Shown here in pieces: positions 13,434 through 26,970 of a stretch of 64,000 nt of DNA. The position numbers and the translations under genes are program-made. Within the stretch, counting starts at the first letter, position 1. Each line of letters opens with the position of its first letter. The stretch lies in the NCBI GenBank assembly GCA_025345505.1, contig JANVCC010000018.1:56253656-56317655 (forward strand), read 5' to 3'. The notes under the pieces were generated by a model, which saw only the letters and a program-made list of their open reading frames with translations, did not search any database and was not told the origin of the DNA. Origin of the DNA: Todiramphus chloris collaris (taxonomy: Eukaryota; Chordata; Aves; Coraciiformes; Alcedinidae).

Positions 13434-14488
13434 TGATCTGGATGATTGGATAGTGAGGTGGATTGTGAGCTGGTTGAAGGATAGAAGGCAAAGAGTTGTA
13501 GGACAGTGTTTAGTTGGAGGCCTGTATCTAATGGAGCCCCTTAGGGGTGGTACTGGGACCAGTACTCTTCAATATATTCATCAATGACCTGGATGAGGGA
13601 ACAGAGCGCACTGTCAGCAAGTTCACTGATGATACAAAACTGGGAGGAGTGGCTGACACACCAGCAGGCTGTGCTGCCATTCAGAGAGACCTGGAGGGGC
13701 TGGAGAGTTGGACAGGAAGAAACTGAATGAAACACAACAAGGGCAAGTGTAGAGTCTTGCATCTGGGAAAGAACAACCACAAGTACCAGGATAGGTTGGG
13801 GACTGACCTGTTGGAAAGCAGTGTAGGGGAAAGGGACCTGGGGGTCCTGATGGACAGCAGGCTGACCATGAGCCAGCAATGTGCCCTTGTGGCCAAGAAG
13901 GCCGATGGTATCCTGGGGTGTGTTAGAAGGGGTGTGGTTAGTAGGTTGGGAGAGGTTCTCCTCCCCCTCTACTCTGCCTTGGAGAGGCCACATCTGGAAT
14001 ATTGTGGAATCTTAGTTCCAGAAGGACAGGGAACTGCTTGAAAGAGTCCAGTGCAGAGCCATGAAGATGATTAAGGGAGTGGAGCATCCACCTTATGAGG
14101 AAAGGCTGAGGGAGCTGGGTGTCTTTAACTTGGAGGAGACTGAGGGGTGACCTCATTAATATTTATAAATACGTAAAAAGTAAGTGTCAGGAGGATGGAG
14201 CCAGGCTCTTCTCAGTGATGTCCAGTGATAGGACAAGGGGCAACGGGTGCAAGCTGGAACATAGGAGGTTCCATGTAAACATAAGGAGTAACTTTTTCAT
14301 GGTGAGGGTGACAGAACAGTAGAACAGGCTGCCCAGGGAGGTTGTGGAGTCTCCTTCTGTGGAGACATTCAAAACCCACCTGGATGCCTTCCTGTGTGAC
14401 ATCTAGGTGATCCTGCTCTAGCAGGGGAGTTGGACTAGATGATCTTTCGAGGTCCCTTCCAACCCAGAACATTCTGTGATTCTGTGAA
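13434..14488 (+). mobile_element. CR1 LINE, 5'-truncated copy with complete 3' end
   Basis: It carries the second half of the CR1 reverse transcriptase ORF and the 3'UTR. Visible landmarks are the block encoding DLDEGTE.. (about 13580-13610), [10 protein letters not shown] (about 13619-13650), the [11 protein letters not shown] block (about 13744-13780), RPHLEYCG (about 13984-14008), and the DNA tail 'ggactagatgatctttcgag...attctgtgattctgtg'. Frameshifts and stops (for example the TGA near 13725) break the ORF. The 5' end is approximate. The 150-codon frame on the opposite strand is a shadow of this element. Confidence 0.93.
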
Positions 14489-17400
14489 TATACAAATATT
14501 GTTCAATAATTAACTTGTTCTTTTTCCCAGGCATACTGCGATCCAGCTAAATCTCAGATGTTTTTTGCCTGTTGCTTTACTTTCTCAGCTGTTTTTCTAA
14601 CTATCATTTTCTGTATATAATTGAGTAAAGGAGATGCTTCTCTAATTATTGTCTTTTTGGATGGTCTCTTTTATGTATTCTTCTGACATTCTTATTACAT
14701 TTCTGTGTTTGAAGGGACTGTGGCCATCCCTCCTATTGAAGGGCTATACTCAATGGAAACAATGGACAACACAATTCTACAACCGCAACGCACAAACTTC
14801 CCTTTATGTGTCTGAATAGGGTTTGTACCACAGGATCCTGCAGGAAAATTTTGTGACTTTTTGGACATAGCCTCACTGCCCTGCCTAAACACAGAAGACT
14901 TTGAGGCACAGCTCCGTTAAATCTGTGCTAGCGGACAATGGCTCTGCTCCTGCTTCTGATGTAGTCACTGAAAATTTTGCCATGAACTCATATTACTGTA
15001 ATTCAGATGTGCTACTGAAATAAATGTGATGTATATTTTCCATTATATGATTACTGGATTCAGTTCTGGTCAATTAAAGCAGCCTGCTCAGGGCTATCAA
15101 CAGGGTAATGATTAATGTCAATAAGCAACCATTCCTGGCATCTGCTGTCTGCCTGTAAAAAAAAAAAAGGAGGGGCAGTCACATCAATTTGCTGCCTTCA
15201 GCCAAATTTAGACTAAGAATACACAACTGCATGGAGCTGAAGACGTGTATTGTGCCCAGTGAGAAACCAGCAGAGGCAACATGTTTGTCTAAGAGTGTGC
15301 TGGACCTACCATCGATGAGGCCCTGGTTTAAGGTGAAGAGTTTGGCTGTAGCACTGTGCGCATCACCTGTGAAAGACCACCCGGCAGCACTGACAGTGCA
15401 TCTCAAGACTGCTAAACCAGACCCAAGCCTCGCAGGAGAGCAGAAACAGGTGCAAAACAGAGATAAGAGAAAAAGTGTCTGTATGCATGTGTGTGTGTGT
15501 GTGTGTGTGTGAGCACTTGAACCAGCACAAGTATAACAAAAGAGCTCAAGTGCCAGCCAAGGCTTTGGTGTGCAGTGGGCAGCTGGTGTGCCAGCCCTGT
15601 GGAGGACAGCACAAGAGCAACCAGGCTGGTTCGCTGGCATGGAAGGAGAAATTCAGAATAGAGAAGCTTCTGGTGAACTTCACACGGGTCCCTGGTTCTG
15701 CTTGCTCTCCCTCCTGCTAGATCCCAGTACATCCACACTGACACGCAACAGTTCAGTAAGCATGAGACATCTTCCCTCTTTCCGTCCTAGCTGGGCTTTC
15801 CTAATCATCCAGTGGGTTGCATCTCCAAAACAAAGGCGCTCACACTCCAACTTCTCTTCTAGCTCCTTCTCCTGCAGTTTTGATGCCACCCTAGAGATTG
15901 TGCTAAACAGATCCCATCACTGAGGGAAGCAAAGATGGGCATCTTTCATTCTCCATTGTTTTGAAGCAGGAAATGGCTGCAGAAAAGGCTCTTCTCAGCA
16001 CGCCTGGGCTGATGACATGGGACTGGTGGGATCCCTTCTGGTCAGAACGTAACCCTCACTGGAACAATCAGCAATTTGAACATCCGAAAATTATTTGATT
16101 AAAAAGCAGTTGTTAATCAGTAGGAGGCCTTTTTCCACAGCCATTTTTTAAAGCCCAAACATTTCCATGTTTCCTGTAATACTTGTGCTTAGTCACACAT
16201 TGACAAATACATGGAAAAAAACTCAGATCTGTATGACAGATTTTTGGAACCACCAAAATAATCTCTTTGAATTTTGCAGTCACTTGACAGCAGGACTCCA
16301 GGAGGAGAGTGTTGAAAACAAACACTTGTATTTATGCACTGGAGTTTTTACTGCATTTTTATCCCAGAAAAGGATACCTATCATATTCTGCTAAAAATAC
16401 TTTATCAAATAAACAGACCACAGACCCCTTTAAATTTTAAAAGTTGCCAAGTCCACTTTTTGCTACCCAGTCTGCAAATATGACAGAGAGAGAAGGGATA
16501 GTGTTTTGCAGTTCAGATAGAATTTAACAAACTCAGGTATGGAGACCAAAGTCTCTGCCAGAGGAAACCTTCTGCAGAGCATCCTGCCATCTTGCAACTC
16601 ACATGCTTCTATAAGTAAAAAGTCTCCAGCTGGGCCTGGCCTCCTCTGCTGTAATACATCACAAGAAAAGGGAACCCTAGGTCAAAATGTCCCAATATAA
16701 AAATATTTCAGAAGTATTAAGTACTATAATCAAGAGTTATTGGTACTACTCTCTAAATACTTAGAGAAGAATGGTTATGCTGGTTGGGCACAAGGCCATA
16801 TATCACCAATCCATGAAATGTCCCTCTTGCACAGCAGGCTGTCAGGAGGCTGTCAGGACAGCAAGTCCACTTTTTTTTTCTTTTTTCTTTGCTAATGGTA
16901 TTCCCAATAGGCCATGACTTACATGGAAGCAGATGCAAATATCTCTGCACACATCCATCAATTTTGAGGCATGGAAGGAACAAGTACTGCATCTCTAAGT
17001 AGATTTGGAAAGAAAGAGATAAGCCTGGCTGGTTTTCAAAGGACTGGCTCTAGCACAGAGCTGGGACTGGGCGTAGGCAGCTGAGGAGGGCCATAGCCTG
17101 CTGAGGATAGCAGCTCTGTGGTCTGCTCTGCTGGTGGCACAGGCCTGAGAAACTCAGTTTGTTGCCTGACCTTGCATGACCTGCTCCTGCTGAAGGATTC
17201 CTCCCTCCTTCTTTCACCAGGCGTGCACCCATGAGCAGGAGCAGCAGGCTGGTCTCTCCCTAGACTCTCTGCCTCAGATTTGCTCTTTTCTTCTCCCCTG
17301 TTCTCTTCCCAGGGCAAGTTCAGTCTCTCCATCACTCACCTCAGACCAGGCTGGCTGTATTGCTGAGAACCTTGAGCATGGGATGCTTTAGGGTCTGCCT

Positions 17401-20400
17401 CCAGGAGATAGCTCCAGGCTGTGATGCAGCCCTGCACCCATATCAGAGATCCAGAAAGGCTTGGGACTTGGACATACCCATACTATGTCCTACTTGCCTG
17501 CTAAGCAACTTGTAAACATCATTTATGTTTACAGATCTCAGAGTGTGAACACTGTTCAGAGGAACTTCACTCTCCCCATGACATTGCCTTCATGTCTTTG
17601 GGAGATCCATTAGAAGGCATGGGTTTCACCAGCCAATGGCGAGTCAAAACTTCCATGTCCCATTGTGAATCTATTCCTTAGCCCATCCCATGCCTTCTGC
17701 ATAATATGACAAATATTTTTCACTGGATAAAAATTTTCTGAAGCTTGGAGGAATACTGTGAATATAAAGCACATTAAAGTCCATGAAGTGCTTAATTCTT
17801 TGTGTCTTTGGGGTCATTTTGCTATGGTGGAGTTATAGGTCCTATAGGGAAATGACCATCACCTTCACAGCATACTCTGAGGTGGCCTTTGTAAATGAAA
17901 TGAAAAGTAAGACTCTTCAGCAGATATGGACTGAGAATTGAGACTTAATAAAATCACAAGTATTGACTTATTATAAAGATAGTATTTACACTAAAGACAT
18001 GTTTTTAATTAATTTCGACCAAGTCAACATGGTGCTGTCCAAGATGGGATAAAGCCATTGGGAAAAGTCTCCTGGAGAAGCAAATAATGGTAGCTGGATG
18101 TGCATGATGGGTTCAGCTGAGCACCACCAAGCCTTCATGGTGATTTCATCAGGATGAGTAAGTAAACCCAGCATTTTCCATGCATCAGAGAATTTTTTTT
18201 TTTTTTTTCACTTTGCAGCTTTCTCCTGAGGCTCCCAACAGACTAATTCTTCTTTTTTCCAGGCAGCTTCCAACTGCCATAGAGCTTCCCTCCAAATCCC
18301 CATAACTCCTGCCTTATCAATACAAAAAAGGAAGGAAACATAAAATGTTCAGAGTGACAGGTTGAACTGCTTTTCTTCTTAACAAAAAATGTGGGAAATC
18401 TGTGGTGGTAGAAGAAAGAGGTAAAAACACATCAGTGTGGCAAAGTGACGTGTCTTTTCAAGCCTTCAGCCTCTTGCTCCCCTTCCACAGGCACAACCAG
18501 CCATGAATACGGGTGCAGTAGGGGTGTCTGTTGCAGATCCCTCCATTTGGCCCATTATGTCTTCCAGCAGTTCCTCTCGGCACAGACCCCTTTGATCATC
18601 AATACAAGGCAGATTAGATCTGAGCTGATACAATAGCCCATTGCGGAACATTTGGGTCCTGCCTGTTGTTGCCATGTCCGTGGGGCTACTCCATCTGTGT
18701 AAGAGCAGCCACGCTGAGCTCCCATGATGTATAAAACCCATGTACTGAATTTTCCCTCCTTGCCTCCAGCCATCCCCGTTCTGCTTCTTGCTAAGTCAAT
18801 TAACATCTACCATACTAGCAGTAAAGGGCCCTTGGGAAAAAGGAAACCAGGGAGCAGGCTGGTTGTTCCCGATCTAGGCTCACCCTGTGCCAATACAGCA
18901 TATTTTCTAGAGTGTTTTTTACAATTCAGTTTAAATGACTCATCCGAGGGGTTTTGTATAACTTCTGACCACAGCCTAACAGTTCTCACAGGAGGTAGTG
19001 TTTCCTAGTGTTTGGCATGAGCTTTCTTCCTTTTCATCTTAGCACTTGTGCTCCTTCAGCAATCCTTACCCACTTCTTTCTTCACGCTTACAGCCTACAA
19101 CTTTGTAAGTGGTTACTGGATCCCTCCACCACGCAGCATAATATACCACATTCATTACGTCTGTGCAAGTACCTAGACAGACAGGTTTTATCTATCTGTT
19201 TTAATCTTCTGGATAAACCAGTCCTTAAAGTTCAACAGCAGTTTGAATTATTTTATGTGACTTCCCTCCAATTTGTACAACATTAATCAGCAATGCTCTG
19301 ATCTTTGAATAACTGGATTGTCACAGTGCTGACAAGGTATGATCAGTTTCTTCTTGATAAGCAACCAACTACTCTTTTATTGTATTGTACTAATTGCGCT
19401 TAATTCTACCTCTGTTTTTTCCCAGTTCCATTATCATCTCGGTATTACATTTTTTGTGGGAAACAGCACCAGACATAATCAGATTCCTTAGTCTGTCTTC
19501 AGCAAAGGTAATTACCATAGATATTTAAAATATAGCCAAGTCTGATATATGAAACAATTAAAACTTTCTCAAAAGCATTCTCTCTCTAAACCCGTCTCCT
19601 GATAAACCAAATTTAAGTGGCAGCAAAGCAGCCAAATCAAAGCACTGTCTTTCATTTCTGCAGATGTGAAATATTCTCCCTCTCTAGTCTATGTTCTGCT
19701 CTTCACAGAGTGGGTAGATATTTGATTAGGTACAGATTTAAACACAAAAAGATTTTCCAAGCCTTAGTTCCAAGTTCCAAGCAATTACCCATTTGCTGGG
19801 TGTAACTCACTGCAGGGTCACCCCACTGGAGAGCAGAACAGAGAAAGCTCTTTACAAAGAATAAAAATTTAAATAAATAAATACATAAAATATTCCAAGT
19901 GTTTCACCTCATAAGGAATTATTGAAAAATGTGCTTCCCCACAGAGACCCGAAGTTGTTTGTCTCATTTGAGGGCTGAATATTTTTGTCTTGCTAGCAGA
20001 CTGGCAAAGAGGTGCAGAGCTCATGCAGCAGAGTCAGTGAAGGTCTGTCCTAAGCTGGCACTGGATTTGCATGAGAGCTCCTGATAGCTCCACTTATGTC
20101 ACCTAATAGTGCTGTCTGCTGGACACTGGACCCTTGTGCTTGATCTTAGGCATAGCAAGCAGGATGTACTCACCTTGTCTGCTCTCCAGCACCACTGGAA
20201 GCAAAATAATTTTGCAATCAGGGCAAAAAAAAATCTCAAGTCACACAGCAAGGTCTGCCCCCAGAGCAGCCCTAAGAGGCAATACAGTCGTTAAGGCTGG
20301 TAGTGTTCTGGCGAGTCTGCAATGCTGTCTCTGAGGAGCTCACCTGGAGGGAATAAAAGGTAGCATTTGTACCCCAGGTCTCATATAATCAAGACTAAAT

Positions 20401-22703
20401 GTGATTTTTTTAAACACTAAAAACACATCTAGAACAAGAAGCTAACTAACTAACTCTGACTAGATGACACCAAGTGGTCATAGCAAAATTTACATTTATT
20501 ATTACTGGAACACTTAGCAAAACTTTCACCCTTTGAACTGGAGTTTTGCAGCTTTGCCATTTGAACAATTTTAATTTTTATGTGGGAGCCAATAAGTCTG
20601 GGTATTTTAAGTCTAAGAAGAGTGCTCAATCTGTTAAAAAATACAAGGGAAATATTTCAACATGAATTGCTACCATATTTGAAAGCTGACTTACTGTATA
20701 ATAGCATGATGCAGATTACTAAACACTAGTTATTAATTTAGTTAATTAATGGTTAATGAAGTGATAAATAGTCTATGTAATGGTGCTAATATAGAAGTCA
20801 GTGAAAAAGTTCCTGTTACTAAAACATCAGAGGTCTTTGGATAAGCCTACAGAAGTTTAAAATAGCAGCAGATCAGTTACACCATTATTTCAGAAGAAAC
20901 GTATATCACTCCCTATGCTCTTAGGGTTATAATATCTTTCACAAGACATATTTGAACATTTCTTTACTGGACAAGATACTTAATGAAGTAGGAAAAGAGG
21001 TATCAGTGGTGCATTTTCTCATTGTTATGATTTTGTGTATGATGGAGTTACATGAGCAAATATCAAAACACACTTTTAAATGTTAGTCATCTGCTGGAAT
21101 GTGTTCTGTTAGGATGTTTTCTTTTCTCCCTTAGATGACTCTGTGAAATACTTCCCTAGTCATTTTGGCAGCAACCTTAAAACCCCAGCAAAACAACAGA
21201 AGTCCAGCCAACCTAAGGCTGCAAAATTGACTATACTGAAAATTAACTCAACAGGTTCTGCCATTGTTTTTGAAGGGCTTAAAATCTCCCCCATTAAAGA
21301 GTCTGATCTAATGCAGACACACATGAAAAGGAAGAGAGATCGTGATGGGAAAGCAAACGCTCTCTGTGCCCAAGGGGAAGGAGAAGGCAAGACACAGGTG
21401 TGTGGACAAATGTGTGTGGACACATGCACGTTGTACTACCTCTGTCCCTAACAATGAAATTTGGTTCTCTTTCTACACAGTTATCATCCTCTCTAAATAT
21501 TTCCCATTTGACTCTAATCTCTTCACAAGGCATATCCTAAATAGAAAAACTATGACTTGAATGACAAGGCAAGAACAGCACGAAACATGCTATGGAAGGC
21601 AACCTGTGTCATCCTCTTTCTTCCTGAGCTTTCACAGGGAGGACTAAATGGCCTGCCTCTGTCACTAATGGGACAGGAACCAGCTGTACTGTGAGGATTT
21701 ATTCCCCTGGTACTTCTGCAGGTCTGCCCCACAAGTGTGCAGCCATTTGACCAGATGAAGTACATTGTCCACTTTATAGACTTGCTTCATTATAAATACT
21801 CTGAGTATCTCCATTTGCTGTAACTCATCCCTGTTTCTCATGATTCACCTTGCACCTTGAGCTGTGTTTCCTGAGCTCTCCAGGTTGCTTTCTGTCATGG
21901 TCATGTCCCCAGTGGCATGGCCAGGACTACTAAATTTTAAATAATCTAATGTGCTCTTTAGCATCATTCCAGTAGTCTGCTTACTTCTAATTTAAGATCA
22001 ATACTGAAGAAATCAATGGACCACACAACAGTTCTCTCAGGCATTCCTCTCTAGACCATACAGCATTGCTGGCATCTCCTCTTTGCATCTAGCCTGTTAG
22101 CTGTATTTCTGTCTTTATAGAAGCGGTTTTACCAGAGATTTTGATTAGCAGAAAGTTTAGATTCATGGAGAAACTCTGCTTGGAAGAATGGTCCTGAAAA
22201 TCTAGATATGTATTACTTGTACTAGTTTACATTTTGCTGTATGCAACAAAGGAAATATTGGTGATGGATTTCAGATGAGCCCATGGACTTAAAGAGAACG
22301 AGGACATCAACCATTCTGAAACCACAGCAAAAGACTCACTCTAGATGAAACCGTGCCCTGAGCCCTGCAGGTTACCTGTCTTCCGAAGCAGAGCATACCA
22401 GTGACATGTGCCCATTGCATGGGTACTAACCTATTTCAGATAAGTAGGTACTTCACAAATGCCTCCAGCAGGGCACTTGCTCTGTGTGACAATCCTCTTT
22501 CCTTACTCAATACCAGCAAGAAGATTTCACCTTGTTCTCCTTACCGTCAGACTCCCTTTTAGAGCAGGAAGGTTTGCCCAGTGTATTTCCTCAGCACAGA
22601 CTCTGTCTGTGAAATTGTCCTATGTGGATGCTGAAAAGCTGCTAGCAGAGGAATTTTCCTAGGTTCTCACAATATTCAGTGAGAATCCTGCCTTTCTCAC
22701 ACG
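14489..22703. other. Intergenic, no gene seen
   Basis: No convincing exon or gene was found. The longest frames (about 110-150 codons near 15179-15923) lie around the (TG)n tract and overlap on both strands, as expected by chance. There is a T run at about 18189-18208. The AT-rich stretch at 20700-20760 (taattta/ttaattaat motifs) is featureless otherwise. Confidence 0.55.
15488..15511. repeat. (TG)12 microsatellite
   Basis: An uninterrupted TG dinucleotide run of about 24 bp, preceded by tgtatgca. Confidence 0.95.
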
Positions 22704-22966
22704 TGTTATGAGAAACAGTAGGACGGTTTTGTAAACTAGACTAACACATGGTGTTTTGATAACTTCTGTTTATGGTACATTGGAAAAATATTTTGAAATA
22801 GGTGCTGTAGGACTTTAACCAATCACCCTAGGGGATGGGTGATCACTGACCAATCGCCCTATGGGGCTAGGGTATAAAAATGGGGTTGTAAATTAATAAA
22901 GTTGCTTCTTTTGCCTGCTCTTGATGAATTATGTGTTGCTGCATCTCTCCGCTCCCGGCATAAACA
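22704..22966 (+). mobile_element. Probable solo retroviral LTR (endogenous retrovirus remnant)
   Basis: The segment has LTR-type promoter architecture in order: two CCAAT boxes (22819-22823, 22850-22854) within near-duplicate modules, a TATAAAAA box (22873-22880), an AATAAA signal (22895-22900) and a short pyrimidine/T-rich R-like stretch. The close TATA-AATAAA spacing is like that of alpharetroviral LTRs. Possible ends are TGTT at 22704 and AACA at 22966. No clear target-site duplication and no flanking retroviral coding sequence are seen, so this is a solo LTR or a chance promoter-like region. Confidence 0.5.
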
Positions 22967-25900
22967 GGACATTTCCCTCAAGAGAGTAGGACTGTCGCTA
23001 TCTCCCTTCGTCCTCCCCAGCCCCATGTGCCTGCGTGGACACCCCTGCCCACCAGCAGCTGAGGAAGGGCAGCAGCAGGGAGGTTTCTGGAGCTCATCCC
23101 TCTCGCCTCTCTCCTCCCTGTCAGAGTCGGCATCCTGCAGCTTTCCCCTATCAGGGAAGAAAAATCCCCCCTGATTGCGGGAACTCAAATCTCCCACAGA
23201 GGTGGATGGGTGATGGAGTCCAAGTGCCACTGCTCTGACATGTCACCTCACAAAAAATATCATGCAGACTGAAGTGTGGGGCTCCCAGACAGCAGCACCT
23301 CCAAGGCTGAGGGGAAGATTTTGCTGGTTTAGGGGGGCACCCAGGGCTTACAGCACCTATGCTTAGGCCCAGAAACAATATAAAGGTAATAGAGGAGATA
23401 AACCACTGCTATTTTAATATAACCTGGAAAATACTGGAGTAAGTCTACACTGAGGAGAATCTGCTCAGCCTGGAAACTCAGTACGGTTAGTCTGAGCAGA
23501 TGTCACAGACAACGACCACAGCCCTCATGTTTGGGAGCCCCATGCAACCACTTCTAACCCTGAGCATGTCTGGAAATCCAGACACTCCGCAGGTACAGGA
23601 ATGGGGAAAGAAGATAAGTCTGACTTGGCCAAACTAGTAGAAGAGAGGAGAGATTATGGTAAGAGAAAAAGCAGGGTGAGGGAGGGTTGGGAAGGGTAAA
23701 GATAGAGCATTTCAAGTAGGAATGAGTGAGCTGGAGGGACTGACAGGAGCTATGTGACCAGAGCCATTAACCAGAACGATGAACTGAACAGTTCTTCTAA
23801 CAGTACAGAAGCAGAGAGAGGAGATGTGCTTGTTAAGCCAGGCAGAAGCCTGAACAAAGTTTTGTCTATCTAGCAGAAACGTCATATTATTTTCTGCTTC
23901 TGTAGAAAGACCAAGCTGCAGTTGGAGACAACCTTCATATCTAAGCAAACAAGAGGGCAAAGAAGGCACCAGCATTAAAAGCCTTTATCACCAAGACTGA
24001 AAGAACTGATGCCCTCAGCCTTGACCAACAAAGTAGAGAAGATGAGAGTGTTAGGAAGGAAGAAGAAAAGTTCAGCACTGGCTGTGTAAAGGCTGAAGAT
24101 GGGAGAGGGACATAGGAAGAACCTATCAAAAAAAAGACACCATGTAAAAGCCACTTTTATGACTGAGGAGAAGTCATTACTAGAAATTGAGTTCCATGAG
24201 CTGGGGTCCATACACATATTCGAGCTGTTCCCAGAGATGGATCTTGAAAAAAGGAAGAAAGCAAAGGTGGAGACCCAAGCACATCTCGTGAAGAGTATTA
24301 GGAAAAAAAAGGCATGATCAAAAGCAGAAAAAGAAACTAAAGAATAGGGCTTGCAGAAGGCCTGGGAGGGCAACTTTCTAAACAGAAGTGAGGCCTGAAA
24401 GAAGAGAAAGATTTAGAGACCTAAGATTTGCTTTGGAAAAGAAATCTAAAATCTTAATTTAAAAAAGCATTCCATTGTCACAGACAATGCAACAGCAATT
24501 CAGGTGGGGGCTGGAGGGAAGAAACATGAAATAACAGCATCTAGTTTATCCTTAACACCAGGAGGAAAACACCAGGAGGAGTGCCAATTTACTGCAGCTC
24601 CAGAAGGGTCACGGACCTGAGGAAGTGGTGCCAGCCACCTCAGATCCTGCAATGGAGCCCAAAACAGCATGGGTCTGAAAATGAAACCTCTTCTCCTTGC
24701 AAAGGTAAGCACCAACACCCACACAGAACCAGCAAGCACCAAAAGCAAATTGCTCTCTCACAGTAATTGTAAATGATCTTTGGTTGATATCTGCCATGAA
24801 AAATTCAAACACAAAAAAAAACCAACCTACCAAGCAAAAGAAAACCTTTAGCATTTTGGAAAGCCTTCAGTCTGCACAGATTTCTTCATCTCTTGTACCA
24901 CAAAGAACAGTGAACACTTTTTAAGTTGCTGACAATTAGTCTGACATGTCCTGAAAGCTGCAGAGCTTTCCTCTCGAAGAGAAAGTCTGATCTCTTTTTC
25001 CTGTAACATGACATGTTTATTTTCAACCATGTATAAACAGAAAAGATACACGGGACAAAATTAATCAGAAAGATGTTAAACTAAACTAACAAAGTAATAC
25101 AACATTTGGAAGGAGAGAAAAATGTTTACCACCATAAATCAAAAATACCTTGACAGTATCCTTTTCTTTTAGAAGTGAGGAAAAAATTGGAATTAGGCCC
25201 AGCTCCTACAGAGAGCTCTTCAATTTCTTTATTGAAGCAAAAATCACATTCAGTCAACACAGGTTTTCCCAATTAAGTTCAGCTGGATCAAATGTGATAT
25301 TAACTAAAGAATCACAAAAATATTTATTTAAGCACAGGCAGCTGTAAGATATAAGACTGAGCACAACCAGGACAGAGGTAACTTCTCTTCCTCAGAAAAT
25401 GAGAGTGATGGACAAAAGAGAGCTTTCTGCAGTGTAGAATAACTGTTCTCTGCATGGACACACATTCATAGTAGTATTTAAAATGCTTATTTTGAGGAAA
25501 ACTGGTTTCCCTCTTTGGCTTTAAGAACCTGATCCAAACTCTTCTGTGGTGGAAGCTCTTGACTGGATTTATTCCTGCTAAATGTGGGTACAAATTTTAC
25601 CAGTTGAGTATTCATTTTGACCCTACATGTTTTATTGCAGATATTTGGAAGATGTTTTCATTGGTATTTTTTTTTTCCAGAGATCATAATTTTTTCTACT
25701 GGCAAGCAGGTGTTTAACAATGTATCCTTTTTCTTACCTAGCATTGTGGGATCTGTAGTTTCACACTCACTTTCATGTGCCAACAGTGACTGCTGTCACT
25801 GAAGTTCATTAAAATACCATGGATTTAGACAGAATATCTGGGGTCACTTACTTCTATTGTATGCATACTCTATATACAGGACTATTTTTAGAGCATTAGG

Positions 25901-26918
25901 TGATGTGTTTTATTAACTGCTAAGTTTGAAGCCTGAAGATAATACATTATTTTCTCTCATGAAGAAAACTCAGCTAATGTCACTACTATTTCTTTAGCAC
26001 TCCCTGAAAAAGGGTTCCTTCCTAACTCTCTGGACATCATCTTGGTTTTTATTTTAAAAGAACAACCAACAAAACCCAAATAACGACAATTCTCTGGCTT
26101 TTTGGCAATCAAAAAGCACAAAAGAAGTCCCATTTGAAGTGAAAACATTCAAGACAGAAAGGAAAATGCTGAAGAAAACTGACTAGGAAGAAGGAACTAA
26201 AAAAGATAGAATTCCTTTAGTCCAAAACCCACCAGAAGGTCCTCATTTTCAACACAGGACGTGTTTCTCTAGCCTTGCCACAGTTACTAGCAAATCAAAC
26301 CATGCTTCACCATTGTGAAAAGTTTTTTAAACAAAAATGAGTTTCAATAAGAAATCTGTGTTTATGTGCTCATTTTTACAAGTAAATATTCTAGTTCCAT
26401 TATAATACTATAATACAGTTTTTTATTCCTGGTACAGCTCTATGGATTTTAGTAGAGCCACCTCTAAAATAGATTAAAGTTCATAATTTGTGTTGTGCAG
26501 AAAACTGTGAGGCTAGGTTCTGTATATTTTTGTGAGGTAATTAAGTGGCCTGATTTCCATTAATAAAGAAAGTGTCCTAGTTCCCATTTACACCATTGAA
26601 GCCGTTCATTAAGATGACTAAAGTTAGAGTTCTTAAATCTTGGCCCATAGTCTTTGAAGAAAACACGGAGCCAAAGCCAAGGAGATGTTCAGTGAAAGTT
26701 TAAAATGCACAATGAGGCCCTAATTTTCCACTGCTGCGTGTCTCCTGTGGTCATGTACAGCCGGGTAAAATCCTTGTAAAAAACTACCAGGCAAAGATTT
26801 TGCACACATGTAGAAAATCACGACCTGCCTTTTGCAGAACATATATGCTGAGTATCAGGAAAAACACTGCAGTTACCAAGGCCTGCTGACACAATGACTT
26901 TAAACCATGAGCAGGCAA

Positions 26919-26970
26919 TTATTATTTCCATTTTACTCTTAGAGGACTGAGATAGAGGGACAAACCAAGC
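26919..26970 (+). mobile_element. Possible MIR core fragment
   Basis: 'attattatttccattttact' followed by 'agaggactgagatagagg' resembles the MIR consensus segment 'attattatccccattttaca' followed by 'gaggaaactgaggcacagag'. It is very short and diverged. Confidence 0.35.

Noticed and set aside
13541-13993. 150-codon - strand frame
   Set aside because: Antisense of the CR1 reverse transcriptase region of the 13434-14488 element.
15179-15923. Cluster of frames of 81-153 codons around the TG microsatellite
   Set aside because: Frames overlap on both strands, run through the repeat (VCVCVC/THTHTH) and lack any domain or splice context.
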